64,000 bases of DNA from Akebia trifoliata (lineage: Eukaryota > Streptophyta > Magnoliopsida > Ranunculales > Lardizabalaceae): positions 22,709,884 through 22,773,883 of the forward strand of contig CM030706.1 of the NCBI GenBank assembly GCA_017979445.1, written 5' to 3'. Shown here piece after piece: positions 54,601 through 64,000 of the stretch; position 1 is the stretch's first letter, and each line of letters begins with the position of its first letter. The notes under the pieces are model-generated. The model searched no databases, was not told the origin of the DNA, and was given only the letters and a program-made list of their open reading frames with translations. Position numbers and translations under genes: made by a program.

Positions 54601-55566
54601 AGAGTGAATGTCAAGAACTCCCAACTTGCGCATCATAGTTGAGAAAGCTTCCTTTTCCAATGGCTTTGTGAACACATCCACAAGCTGATTTGTTGAAGCA
54701 ATATGTTTGTCACAGAAAAAATGACAATCCATCTCTATATATCTAGTTCTTTCATGAAAAACGGGATTGGCGGCTATATGTAAGGCAGCTATGTTATCAC
54801 AATATAACAATGCTGGCTTTGGATGCAATATTCTCAAATCTATTAATAATGAATGCAACTAAGATAATTCACAGCATGTACTTGTCATGGCTCTATATTT
54901 GGCTTCTGTTGAGGAGAGAGATACGATTTTTTGCCTCTTTGTCCGTTAGGAAACAAGAGAAGATCCCAGAAAAACACAATAGCCCGTAGTGGATCTACGA
55001 GATATTGGACAACCTGCCCAATCCGAATCAGAAAAAGCTCGCAAAGATAAATCATTTTGAGAAGGGAAAAACAAACCTTGTCTTGGACTACTTTTCAAAT
55101 AACGTAACCTGCGCAAGGCAGCTTCCATGTGTGGTTTGCGTGGTGCATGCATGAATCTACTTAACACATAGACTGAGTAGGTGATATCCGGCCGAGTAAT
55201 AGTCAAATAAATTAGTCGTCCAACAAGTCGCCTATACTCAGATGGATCTTTAAGCAATTCACCTGAATCCGAAAGCTTTATGTTTTGCTCCATGGGAAAG
55301 TTCATAGGTTTAGCACCCAAAAATCCACCATCTTTTAAAATTTATAAAGTATATTTTCGTTGCGAGATGGAAATACCTTTCTTTAACTGAGAAACTTCGA
55401 TACCCAGAAAATACTTCAAATCACCCAAATCTTTAATTCGAAAATGACTATGCAGAAAGTTCTTGAGAGCTAATATGGCATTGACATCATTACCCGTAAT
55501 AAGAATGTCATCAACATATATCAACAAAGCTGTAAAAGATTTCCCTTTCCGATATGTGAATAACAA
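54592..55566 (-). pseudogene. pol: RT end and RNase H of copia element E (broken)
   Basis: The RT catalytic box [12 protein letters not shown] is intact in the piece at 55342-55566, followed by FRIKDLGDLKYFLGIEV. After a stop near 55342 the next open piece (54946-55320) gives DPSEYRRLVGRLIYLTITRPDI, SRFMHAPRKPHMEAALR and SDSDWAGC, the start of copia RNase H. After another stop, 54592-54858 supplies [36 protein letters not shown] and the final stop. These are standard Ty1/copia RT/RNase H motifs in the right order. RNase H degrades the copied RNA. Confidence 0.88.
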
Positions 55567-56044
55567 GTAATGTGCTTTGGATTGAACAAATCCAGCAGCT
55601 TGGATAGTTGTAGAGAACTTGGCAAACTATTGTCGGGAAGCTTGTGTTAAGCCATATAACAACTTGTGAAGGCGACACACTAGATTCTCCCCCTATCGTC
55701 GAAGACCAGGAGGTGGAGACATAAATTTGTTCATAGAGATCACCATGAAGAAAAGCATTGTTAACATCAAGTTGGTGAAGAGACCAATTCTGGGCAGCTA
55801 CTAAAGCCAATAAACAACGAACAGTGATCATTTTAGCAGTGGGGGAAAATGTGTCATGGTAATCTATACCTTCCAGCTGTGTGTAACCTTTCACAACCAA
55901 ACGAGCCTTGAAACGCTCAATAGTGCCATCCGAGTGTCGTTTGAATTTATAAACCCAACGACAACCAATAGGCTTTTTACCAGGAGGAAGAGAAGTGAGG
56001 GACCAAGTGTGGTTGGCTTCTAAAGCGGCCAATTCATATTGCAT
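55567..56044 (-). pseudogene. pol: Reverse transcriptase start of copia element E (frameshifted)
   Basis: The minus strand encodes the N-terminal RT motifs [47 protein letters not shown] and [21 protein letters not shown] frameshift lies near 55710, just after the IYVS segment, and a further frame carries CRLHKLLYG and the segment up to FAKF. The frame meets YVDD in the downstream piece. The wording is typical of plant Ty1/copia polymerases. Confidence 0.88.
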
Positions 56045-57180
56045 TGCTTCTTACCAACGAGAATGAGAAGCTGCTTTGATATAAGATGTAGGCTCAATAT
56101 CTTGACTGACAGCAGTTGTAAAAGAGTAATGTTGTGGTGAGTAACGATAATAAGAGACAAAATTACAAGGGGGATATCGCATACCTTTTTGTGGACCTGA
56201 TGACAAATGCGGCAAATGGTTGGGAAATGTTACTTGGTTGCAAACATAATCACATAAAGTCATGGGAAGGTGATGAGATCATTGAGAACTGTGTAAAATG
56301 GGTTCAGGAGGAAGACTAACATATGATGGTTGAGGAGAATTTGGATTCAGTGGTGAGGGTTGTTGGACGGGAGAAACTATTTCTGGTGATGGGGTTGTTG
56401 GACTAGTGAGGATATAGAAAGAGGAATCACAATAGTTGAATTTGAGGAAGTGGATAAAATGGACTCATAAGGAAAAATAGTTTCATGAAAAATAACATCA
56501 CGGCTGGTGAACATTTGATGAGTGGCGAGGTCATAGAGCTTGTAAGCTTTTTGACCAACTGGATAACCAATAAAAATACAACGTTTGGCTCGAAAAGCGA
56601 ATTTATGGGGGATGTGCACATCAATAGCATATGCAAGACACCCAAAAACTCGAAGATGGGAATAAGAAGGAAGCTTGCTATAAAGTCGTTCAATAGGAGT
56701 TTGGTGAGAAAGGGGTGGTGTGGAAAAACGATTAATTATGTAAACAGCAGTGGAAACACATTCTACCCAAAAATGTAAAGGAAGGTGGGCTTGAAAACGA
56801 AAAGCTCTAGTTGACTTAAGAATATGGCGATGTCTTTACGAACCCATTTTGTTGATGAATATAGACACAAGAATGTTGATAAGTAGTTCCTTCTTGTTTA
56901 AAAAATTCCCACATAGAGAAGAATTCTCCTCCATTATCAACCCGAATGTTGGCTATAGAAACATGGAATTGTGTTTGGAAAAATGAGAAAAAATTGATAA
57001 GTAAATGTTGTGTTTCATTTTTGTGATGCATAAAAAATACCCTTGTGAATCTAGAATAATCATCCACAATAGTCAAAAAATATTTCGCACCAGAAAAAGA
57101 GGTAATTTTATAGGGGCCCCAAATGTCACAATGAATTAATTCAAAAGGTCGAACAAACGAAATTGAACTAACAAAAAATG
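56045..57180 (-). pseudogene. Integrase core and C-terminus of copia element E (catalytic Glu lost)
   Basis: The minus strand shows CDIWGP (first Asp), TIVDDYSRFTRVFFMHHK and RVDNGGEF (second Asp) in 56816-57076. The usual next motif NGVVERKHRH, carrying the catalytic Glu, is damaged: NGFVK is followed directly, in another frame, by HRHILKST, so the Glu is gone with a short deletion. The C-terminal part continues at 56377-56619 with VHIPHKFAFRAKRCIFIGYP and FTSRDVIFHETIFP. The linker to RT near 56051-56263 is degenerate. Confidence 0.83.
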
Positions 57181-57661
57181 GAAGTCGACTTTATTTTGCA
57201 AGTACACAAAGATCACAAGCATTATTGGACTCGAAAGGGAAATTTAACAAATGTTTTGCCATAAACTCTAATCTAGAGGAAGACAAATGCCCTAATCGAT
57301 GATGCCACAAAACGGTGGAGGAGGCGACTTGAGAATTGGGTAAAAGGCAAGAAGTGGCTGTTGCGGATGGAGTTTGAGGTTTTGGCTTCTCTGATGCTAA
57401 CGCAACCAAGTAATAAATTCCGTCTCGTTGTTCACCCAAACCAATCGTCGTCTTCGTCATCAAGTCCTGCAAAATACAACAATAAGGGAAAAAGGTTACT
57501 GAATAATTGAGATCTTTGGTAACTTGACTCACAGACATTAAATCCACCTTAAAAGATGGCACACCAAGCACATTTTTTAAAGTAACAGCAGAATTCAAAG
57601 GTAAATTTCCAATGGATGTAATGGGGGCTTGTTCTCCACTTGGCATAGCAACTGGTGGCAA
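57181..57661 (-). pseudogene. GAG-pre-integrase and zinc domain of copia element E
   Basis: The open stretch 57191-57661 has LKNVLGVPSFKVDLMSVSQ and DLMTKTTIGLGEQRDGIYYL. The integrase HHCC finger follows with LWHHRLGHLSSSRLEFM and CDLCVLAK. A stop after CVLAK separates it from the core domain. Confidence 0.85.
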
Positions 57662-58389
57662 AAGGGTGTTTTAATTGCTATTAACAAGTAAAGATGGAGA
57701 TGAAGTAATGTGGTCTGTTGCACTACTGTCGATAATTAATTGATGGAGGTGCAACAATGTTTGTAACAGACCTGAGGAAGCATTAGCAGCGTTAGCTTTA
57801 GGATTGGTGGATTGTGTCGTCTCTTTACCCTATATGATAAATAATATTTGCTGGATTTGCAAATCAAAGAGCCCATTTGTCACTGACGACACTTCCTGCA
57901 TTATTGGATCCTCCTTGACATTGTTGACTGAAGACTAATGGCTATTGTTGCACTTAAAATGAGTGTTTCCTTGATTGGGCCTGTTTGATGCATGTTTAAG
58001 GTGTTCTAGTGGGTACCCATTCAGCTTCCAACATGTTTCTCACACATGATGGCCGCGGTCACAATAAGAGCAATGCAAAGGTTTTCGATTAGATGAGTTG
58101 GAACGGGAAGAAGAACCTCTTCCATGTCGAATAGCCAGAGCCACCGGTTCACCCTTCGAACAATCATGGCTGAGTTTTTCATCGTTTCACGTGCAACCCC
58201 TAAGCTTCGCTACTTCTCTTCTTATACAATGGAAGAGTAAGCCTTGGCAACATCAAGTAGTGGATTCATCAATAGAATTTGCCTTCGGATTGCACTGTAG
58301 GATTCATTGAGTCCCATGAGAAATTGCATCAATCTGTGTCTCTTATGGTCTGCCCCACAATAGCAAATAGTGTTATTATAGGATCTTAG
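57662..58389 (-). pseudogene. gag end, zinc knuckle and protease of copia element E (degenerate)
   Basis: Near 58025-58065 the minus strand encodes a gag zinc knuckle CSYCDRGHHV-ETC with a stop inside. The protease loop near 57735-57750 reads LIIDSSATDHIT, where copia proteases have D-S-G-A-T: the glycine is replaced by serine. Stops and frameshifts interrupt the remainder. Confidence 0.7.
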
Positions 58390-58860
58390 TTAATCCCATA
58401 ATTTTTTCAACCTTGTGTAATAAGCCGCAACAGTCATCTGATCTTGAGCAACACAAGTAATATCTTTCTCTATCTGAAAAATACGAGGGGCATTACTTTG
58501 AGAAAAATGATCCTGAAGGTCTTCCCATACCTCTTGGGCGGTGGTTGAAAAAATGATGCTGTCTGCAAAATCCTGTGTGAGTGAATTGAGAATCCAAAAG
58601 AGGATCATATCGTTGCATTTTTTCCACGAAGCATAGTCGTCTAGTTTGGCTGTGGCAGATGGCATTGTGGTGGTCCCGTCTATGAAGCCTAACTTGGATT
58701 TGGCATTCAAAGAAATCGTCATGGCTCTACACCATGTCGAATAATTATCCCCATTAAGGGGTTTGGAAACAAGCACCATTCCTCGATGATCAGAATGATG
58801 GAGAAAATATGGATTGGCAGCATCAAGCATGCCTCTTTTCAAAGATTGTTGGTTTGCCAT
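58387..58860 (-). pseudogene. gag: gag N-terminal part of copia element E
   Basis: The likely start is the ATG at 58858-58860 (MANQQSLKRGML). A 157-codon open frame follows, with LNGDNYSTWCRAMTISLNAK, SWKKCNDMILFWILNSLTQD, AQEVWEDLQDHFSQSNAPRI and MTVAAYYTRLKKLWD, the pattern of the UBN2/copia gag family. A TAA stop at 58387-58389 ends it where the family continues with glutamate. Gag would form the particle and bind element RNA. Confidence 0.88.
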
Positions 58861-58924
58861 GATAATGGAAAATAGAGATAAAAAAGAAGGCAAAAGAAAG
58901 AGGACAAAAAGTTAGGGTATCATT

Positions 58925-58940
58925 CCCTGCTCTAATACCA
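58925..58940 (-). promoter_or_regulatory. Primer-binding site of copia element E (tRNA-iMet type)
   Basis: Directly inside the 5' LTR the minus strand reads TGGTATTAGAGCAGGG, one base away from the classic TGGTATCAGAGC initiator-tRNA site. Confidence 0.88.
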
Positions 58941-59188
58941 TGTAAAGAAAGGAAAAGACAATTTTCCTTTGAATTGAATTTTATTGACTTAGAAGATGTA
59001 GCTTTATACAAAAGATTTCCTACAATCATGTTAATCTATTCTAGGTAATCTAAGTATATAAGGTAACTAAACAAATATACAACCAATATAATATATCTGT
59101 CAATGAGTGGATAAGGAAACTAAATAGATATACAACTAATGCAATATATTCTTCAATGAATGGTTGGATATCATTGACCTTCTCAATA
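58941..59188 (-). repeat. 5' LTR of copia element E
   Basis: It matches 54337-54584. Its outer end reads CTCAATA on the + strand where the partner has CTCAACA, one of about 11 differences. Confidence 0.92.
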
Positions 59189-59193
59189 GTATG
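59189..59193. repeat. Target-site duplication GTATG (right copy)
   Basis: Matches 54332-54336 exactly. Confidence 0.9.
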
Positions 59194-59614
59194 CCTGTAA
59201 CAACACCTCTCTAACGCTCAAGTTAAAACTTTAGTACAAAGATATTGTAAAATTTAGAAGGGGGAGAACTCATACCTTTTAGTACCTCTGTCCATCTATT
59301 TATAAAGATGAAACCTAAGGATCCCTTAGATCCTATTACCGATTTGACCCTTATCCAATTTAGAAGGTAGATCTTAATTAATTATTTGGGAATGTATCTA
59401 GTAAATATCTGGCCCTCATATATTCCTCTTTTTTTTTTCCTCACCAGAATTTTAACCTCTTTTGATCTAATCCTTGATTTTATCCAACCAAGACCTGAAC
59501 CCATGATTGATTTGTGACTGAGCCACCTAGCTTATTTTTGTATCTTCATACCAAACTTGAATCCCTAAGTGCCACATGTTGTTCCTTGGTACCTAGGGAC
59601 AAATATCCTCCACA
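59194..59614 (-). repeat. 0.5-kb LTR-like repeat, copy 2, right part
   Basis: It continues the repeat broken at 54336 and matches 50288-50709, including GATATTGTAAAATTTAGA, CTCATACCTTTTA and TTATCCAATTTAGAAGGTAGA. Confidence 0.72.
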
Positions 59615-60307
59615 ACAATCATCAACACGTGAGAATCAATTAGGAGGAGGCTCATGGCCTTACTTGATTCATCAACTACCCCACCACCTAGTTTGACCAC
59701 GCCATGGTGGCCTTGAGCTTGATTTCTCCCAAACTATGGTGATTTGTCCCTATCCATTCCTTGAGTATAGTGGAACTTCAAATTTTGTACAATGGGTCAT
59801 TGATTGAACTGAATTGTCTTCGAGACACCTCCAAAATAATTTGTATATAATTAAACTCCTTTAATTACATATACATACATGCCAAAATGCATGGATTAAG
59901 CAATTATTCATCATAAGGCATAAAATTGACCTTAACATGATTTCTTATATAAAATATTGAATAATACTAATAAAAAGTAAATAAGTGCCTTCAAAATATA
60001 TGAAATAATTAAAATACTTAGAAACTCATCATTAGTCATGGTGTGAAACTAGAAAACATATGATAGGCTCACACTATAAGGGCATTAAAAAAGAATAATT
60101 TTAGGGTGAGAGATATACCTCTAAAAAGGTAAGATGCCTTGCAATCTGTTAATACTTGCTCTTGAAGTGAGACATATCCATGGATGTCATCCAGGTCCAT
60201 TAATAGTTGAAGGTACAAGGTAGATATCTTCATTTTAGTCTTATCAACAAATAAGTTGCACCCTAACAATTGTAAAAGGTATCCCTTCTCACAAGAAAAC
60301 TTCATTC
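59615..60307. other. Non-coding stretch, nothing recognised
   Basis: No protein domain or repeat partner was seen on either strand. Confidence 0.4.
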
Positions 60308-60605
60308 TAACTGTGCGATTAGAATCCGATGGACGGTGCTGATGGATTCTATCTCATTGATCCAAAGTCGTTCCCGTCACCTCCCTTTTTGTATCGACGT
60401 GGTACCTACCAAAATCACTCTAACGCTTAAGTTAGAGAAGTAGAGAAAATAATTAAGGAACTGGTTAGACCTCCAATCCGTCAAAAGATCCTTTTTTTGT
60501 GTTAAATGTGTTATTTATGGACCCTTGCTGCAAATCAGGATTTTCCCCTTTCATGGATGGTGATCTTAGGGAATTGCCTGATTTTGTAGATCCATAAACA
60601 GAATG
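60308..60605. repeat. Diverged LTR-like repeat, copy 2
   Basis: It matches 42345-42620, as described for copy 1. Extra sequence lies between the phrases here, near 60470-60510. Confidence 0.55.
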
Positions 60606-62589
60606 GGGATCTTTTGGATTGGTCGTACTATACTGGAAAGTGTAAGTTCCATATTTTGTCAATCCCGAGACACATGTTGAGTGTCGGATCGATTTACTAT
60701 TGAAGAGATATGAAGACTTCGTTAAAGCTGCTCAACCGTACATGCCTCGACAAAAAGCTTCCATGTGTATGCACAAATCCTAAGAGGTAATGAGACTACC
60801 TAATACCATTTTCCAACACTTAGATGATTGATAGGTCGACTCGTTGTAATTAGGAAAACTCTTTCCTCAACCCGTTCGCTCATCGGACCTTTTGGGAATT
60901 GAATATGGACATAGAGGGGACATTAAAGATTTGACCACTCTAAAACCATTTTCTATCCTTGGTGTTTTATAGGTGTCATTATATAGGTAAAATCTAGCTC
61001 ACATTCGAACCGTTTCGACGTCGGACTTCCCGAAAGCTCGTTTTGACCAAAAATGATAAAAAGGGTATTTTAGTCATTTTACCCATTTTATCATGACCCA
61101 TCCCTTGGTGGAAGTTTTGGGATATTCTAAATAGTAATGTCTATCAGCTCCCCAAACGGCATACAAAAAAGAGCTACCGTTTGAAAGTTATAGTCAAAAC
61201 ACTCTGCGGGGGCATTTTGGTAATTTACTGATGTGCCTCACTTGTGGTTGACGGTGCCATCGACAGTCCTGACGGTGCCACCGACAGCAAGCGCTCAAAC
61301 GGTCATATTTATGACCGTTGAGCCACGAATTTGGTCTCTTCTCATACATAACAACTCCAACTCTTTCATTTGGGTTGGTTGAAGCTTGAGAGAAGTAAAT
61401 CCTTCATTTCTACATACTTTTAACCCTCTCTCTAGCCATGGAAGGGCTCAAACTTTATTGAAAATCCTTTTGACCCTTTGCCCTTCCTTTGGATCAATCC
61501 TAGAGAAGATTGCCTCTCCTCTCTCCACATTTTGAGAGTCTTCTCTACTTTCATGAGAATTTAACTTAGGTGAACCCTTTAACATTCTTAGACTTCTCAT
61601 TTGATCCCTCTCCGCCCATCAAACGTCACCTTGCACACACATTGGTACATTCATGGAGCAAGGAGCAAAAAGGAGATGATGGTAGGAGTAATTACAAGTA
61701 GCCGACGAACTCGGAAGCTTGATTGGAAGATCCAACCGTCGAGACGTACTTGTAAGCTCAAGGACTCGAAGAACTCAAGATCTCTATTGACAAATCTTAT
61801 GAAGATGAGTGAGTCTTTGATTTTATTTTTAATTTTAAAAACATATGTATGTGGTTACTTGGTTCAGCCCTCAAAAACCAAGCTCTTGATTCGAATCGAG
61901 GATTCTTGACAAGAGTAGAGGTTTGTGAGTTTCCGAGGAACAAAACTCACAATTTTGAGAGAATGCGTTCTCTCGATCTTAAGGTTTTAGAATTTAGCCT
62001 ATGTATAAAAATTCTATGTAAAAGGTTTGAGGTGAACCATAAACCCTTTTGATAGTGAACACCAAATTCCTAGGTAGGAACCTTGGGAGTGGATGTAGGC
62101 ATGTTGCCGAACCACTATAAAACGCTTGTCTCGTGTTTGTGAAAATGCTTCTATTAGTTTATACTTAGATGAATGTATGCTATGAATGAATACGACGCTA
62201 AGTATGTCATACGATGAATGTTTATATTCTAAGAAAATTTCAATTGCATTACAAACTAGAGACTTTCCATAAGAATGGATGTAAGCACATTGTCGATCCA
62301 TTAGATGACGTATGTTTTGTGCATGTGTTTATAATTCCGCAATTTACACTTGAATCGTATATGAATGTGTCATTGAATGACATAATTAAATGAATGATTA
62401 AATTTCAAGTGTATTTTCATTAAATGCATCTTAGAGACATAAGTGTCAAATCGAGGCTAGGTGAATGACTTAGAACACAATCAAATTATCAATCTAAGTT
62501 AAAATTGGATAAATCGAAAGAAATTTTAATTATCCTATTCACCCCCCCCCCCCCTCTAGGACTAGATATGGTACGAAGCACGTATTTTC
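60606..62589 (+). repeat. Probable LTR of a large retrotransposon, ~1.9 kb
   Basis: A possible start is TGTTGAGTGTCGGATCG at 60674. The sequence has no retroelement coding domain. Near the right end TCCTATTCAC is followed by 13 C and CTCTAGGACTAG (62535-62565), a phrase I recall from 3' parts of large copia-type LTRs. A perfect palindrome AACGGTCATATTTATGACCGTT lies near 61298-61319, just after two GACGGTGCCA-CGACAG repeats. Boundaries are uncertain. The ORF at 61601-61909 has no family features. Confidence 0.45.
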
Positions 62590-62927
62590 AGAAAGATCTC
62601 CTCCGAGATCTCTAGGCTTGACATGCACATATCAAGATTACAGTTATTTCTATGACCAGGTCTACCCTGCTTGGTAGACCAGGTCTCATTCAGTATTGTG
62701 CTACCCTTCTAGCCATAATAGGGAGATCTCTACTTTGACCTGCCCTGTTGTTGGCCAGCGCCCGTATTTTGTTCTACGCATAGTACTATTTAACCAGCCT
62801 GGACACGTGTATGGCTCAAATAATTAAACGGTTATTTCCCTTTGCAATTACCCCCTCTCGAGGAGACGTTAAGTTTCTCCGTCTTCTCAAGACATGTAAC
62901 CTATTTTTCATTGGTTGCTTTGACTCT
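62590..62927. other. Spacer before the terminal direct repeat
   Basis: It contains a small inverted phrase (CCAGGTCTACCCTGCTTGGTAGACCAGG near 62658-62685) and ATTATTTAACC-type sequence but no gene. Confidence 0.4.
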
Positions 62928-63358
62928 CTATAATTACTTCTACTCTTCACGAATCAACTTATTTAATGCAACAACATTTCAAATCATCTCTGATGGCTAA
63001 GACGATTCAATTTTCATCTATGTCCATCCACGTGTCTTACTATCATATACACTACCCCCTAACTACGACGTTTAGGTTGGAGTTTAGGCTGTTCTCTTAG
63101 GCATATGCACTCCTTTATTTTTTCTTATAAATAGGAGACTTAGTGTTCATTTTCCTTCTTACTGTGCTATTACTTTTCGTGATCTCGTCTCTATGCATTC
63201 TACGAGAAATTCTTTACCTTTTTCTTTCTGCTTCACTACTACTCTTACCTCTTTTAGACTGAGGTAATATTTTATTCTTTTCTTCTCCTTTTTACAAATT
63301 TACTCTCTCAATGGTTGTTAACATTACCTGACTTCGGAGGAGGCTCTATATCCCTGCC
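62928..63358 (+). repeat. ~430-bp direct repeat, unit 1
   Basis: It matches 63575-64000 with scattered substitutions. Both contain CTTCTACTCTTCAC, CTACGACGTTTAGGTTG, AAATAGGAGACTTAGTG, TTCGTGATCTCGTCTCTATGCATTCTAC and TTACTCTCTCAATGGTT. Unit 1 has a TATAAATA box near 63125, so the repeat looks promoter-like or LTR-like. An ATG follows in the shared phrase CTCTCAATGGTT. Confidence 0.8.
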
Positions 63359-63574
63359 TGTGTGTCTTTTCGGGTCAGTCATGACCCTAATAACCCTAGC
63401 GACTGTCATCAGGGAGAAATTTTGGTCTACATCGACCAAATTAAGGCTGGCCTTAGTTTCCCCCTCTCTCCCTTCCTTAGAAAGATGTTGAGTAAGATAA
63501 ACAAGGCCCCAAGCCAAATGTCTGATATCTTCTATCTTCTGATGGAGATTGTGGAGAAGATGGGCATAACCTCT
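63359..63574 (+). pseudogene. Fragment resembling putative gypsy-type transposase / Tat-type extra ORF
   Basis: The open frame (ATG at 63362) reads GEILVYIDQIKAGLSFPLSP, FLRKMLSKINKAPSQMSDIF and YLLMEIVEKMGI. The order Y-x-D-x-x-x-A-G-L-x-F-P-L-x-P-F, then an alpha-helix and P-x-Q, matches what I remember of the family called 'putative gypsy type transposon' (PF04195). Only about 60 residues of it are present, and the frame then enters the second direct repeat. It is probably a captured or truncated copy. Confidence 0.45.
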
Positions 63575-64000
63575 AATAACTTCTACTCTTCACAAATCGA
63601 CGCATTTAATGCAACGGCGTTTCAAATCATCTCTAACAGCTAAGACGAATCAATCTTCATCTACGTCCGTCCACGTACCCCACTATCATCTGTACTACCT
63701 CCAAACTACGACGTTTAGGTTGAATTTTAGGCTATTCTTTCAAGCATATGTACTCCTTTATTCTTTCTTACAAATAGGAGACTTAGTGCTCATTCTCCTT
63801 TTTACTGTGCTATTGCTCTTCGTGATCTCGTCTCTATGCATTCTACAGTAAATTCTCTATCTCTTTCTTTCTACTGCACCACTACTATTAGCTTTTTAAG
63901 ACTGAGGTAATCTTCTATTATTTTTTTCCCTTTTTTTGTAAATTTACTCTCTCAATGGTTACTAATATAACCCAATTTTGGAGGAGGCTCTACATACCTA
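63575..64000 (+). repeat. ~430-bp direct repeat, unit 2 (runs off the window)
   Basis: Second copy of 62928-63358, about 645 bp downstream. The TATA position reads TTACAAATAGGAG here, so the box is mutated. The repeat continues to the last base and may extend beyond it. Confidence 0.8.

Larger units (their letters stand above)
54337..59188 (-). mobile_element. Element E: full-length Ty1/copia retrotransposon (inactive)
   Basis: This 4,852-bp element lies on the minus strand. It has two 248-bp LTRs, a tRNA-iMet-type primer site, a polypurine tract and a GTATG target duplication. The order is gag, protease, integrase, RT, RNase H, as in Ty1/copia. Many stops and frameshifts occur. By eye the LTRs differ at about 11 of 248 positions. 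The lineage is not settled; short LTRs and compact size fit Ale- or Ivana-type elements. Confidence 0.9.

Noticed and set aside
61601..62052. ORFs of 102 and 67 codons in the probable LTR
   Set aside because: No motif, no partner and overlapping frames; more likely chance ORFs.

Overview
The window is plant nuclear DNA, almost certainly from a flowering plant. It is AT-rich and built mainly of plant-type LTR retrotransposons (CRM-like chromovirus, Tat, Athila and Ty1/copia lineages). It also holds a MITE in a TA microsatellite, several satellite-like tandem arrays and one 100-N assembly gap. I found no intact cellular gene. A stretch at about 42.7-45.5 kb looks like a decayed host gene. Nested, decayed elements at this density suggest gene-poor heterochromatin, perhaps pericentromeric. 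The species cannot be named from the sequence.

Layout from left to right. (A) 1561-6640: a broken CRM-like Ty3/gypsy element on the + strand with gag, protease, RT and an integrase fragment. Its RNase H region is deleted. A 2,021-bp minus-strand solo LTR (4408-6428) sits inside the integrase with a perfect 5-bp duplication. (B) 6641-31268: a Tat-lineage Ty3/gypsy element on the + strand, missing its 5' end. It has protease, RT, RNase H, a second RNase H-like domain, integrase, an antisense additional ORF and a complete 3' LTR ending at 31268. (C) 10159-21456: a complete 11.3-kb element with two LTRs that carries gag but no pol. It lies inside the RT region of B with a perfect ACAGT duplication. 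A minus-strand solo LTR of the C family lies at 25295-26975, also inside B. (D) 31269-42259: an Athila-lineage element on the minus strand with gag, protease, RT, RNase H and integrase. B sits exactly in its 3' LTR, and its 5' end carries an inverted, partly duplicated rearrangement.

Right half. 42260-46055 holds an LTR-like repeat and a possible decayed host gene. 46056-48024 holds two partial LTRs either side of the N gap. 48025-53017 holds diverged repeats, a 0.5-kb LTR-like repeat and two tandem arrays. 53018-53463 is a hairpin-rich MITE between two (TA)n tracts. 54337-59188 (E) is a structurally complete but inactivated Ty1/copia element on the minus strand, with 248-bp LTRs and a GTATG duplication, inserted into a second copy of the 0.5-kb repeat. 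59615-64000 holds LTR-like sequence and a large direct repeat around a short fragment resembling the putative gypsy-type transposase family.

How the parts relate. Every coding region seen is a retroelement gene with stops, frameshifts or lost catalytic residues, so nothing here looks autonomous now. Nesting gives relative ages: D is older than B, B is older than C and than the C-family solo LTR, and the 0.5-kb repeat is older than copia E. Element C keeps cis signals (LTRs, PBS, PPT) and gag but no pol, so it must have used enzymes made by another element. B is a Tat element of the right general type, but its LTR belongs to a different family.
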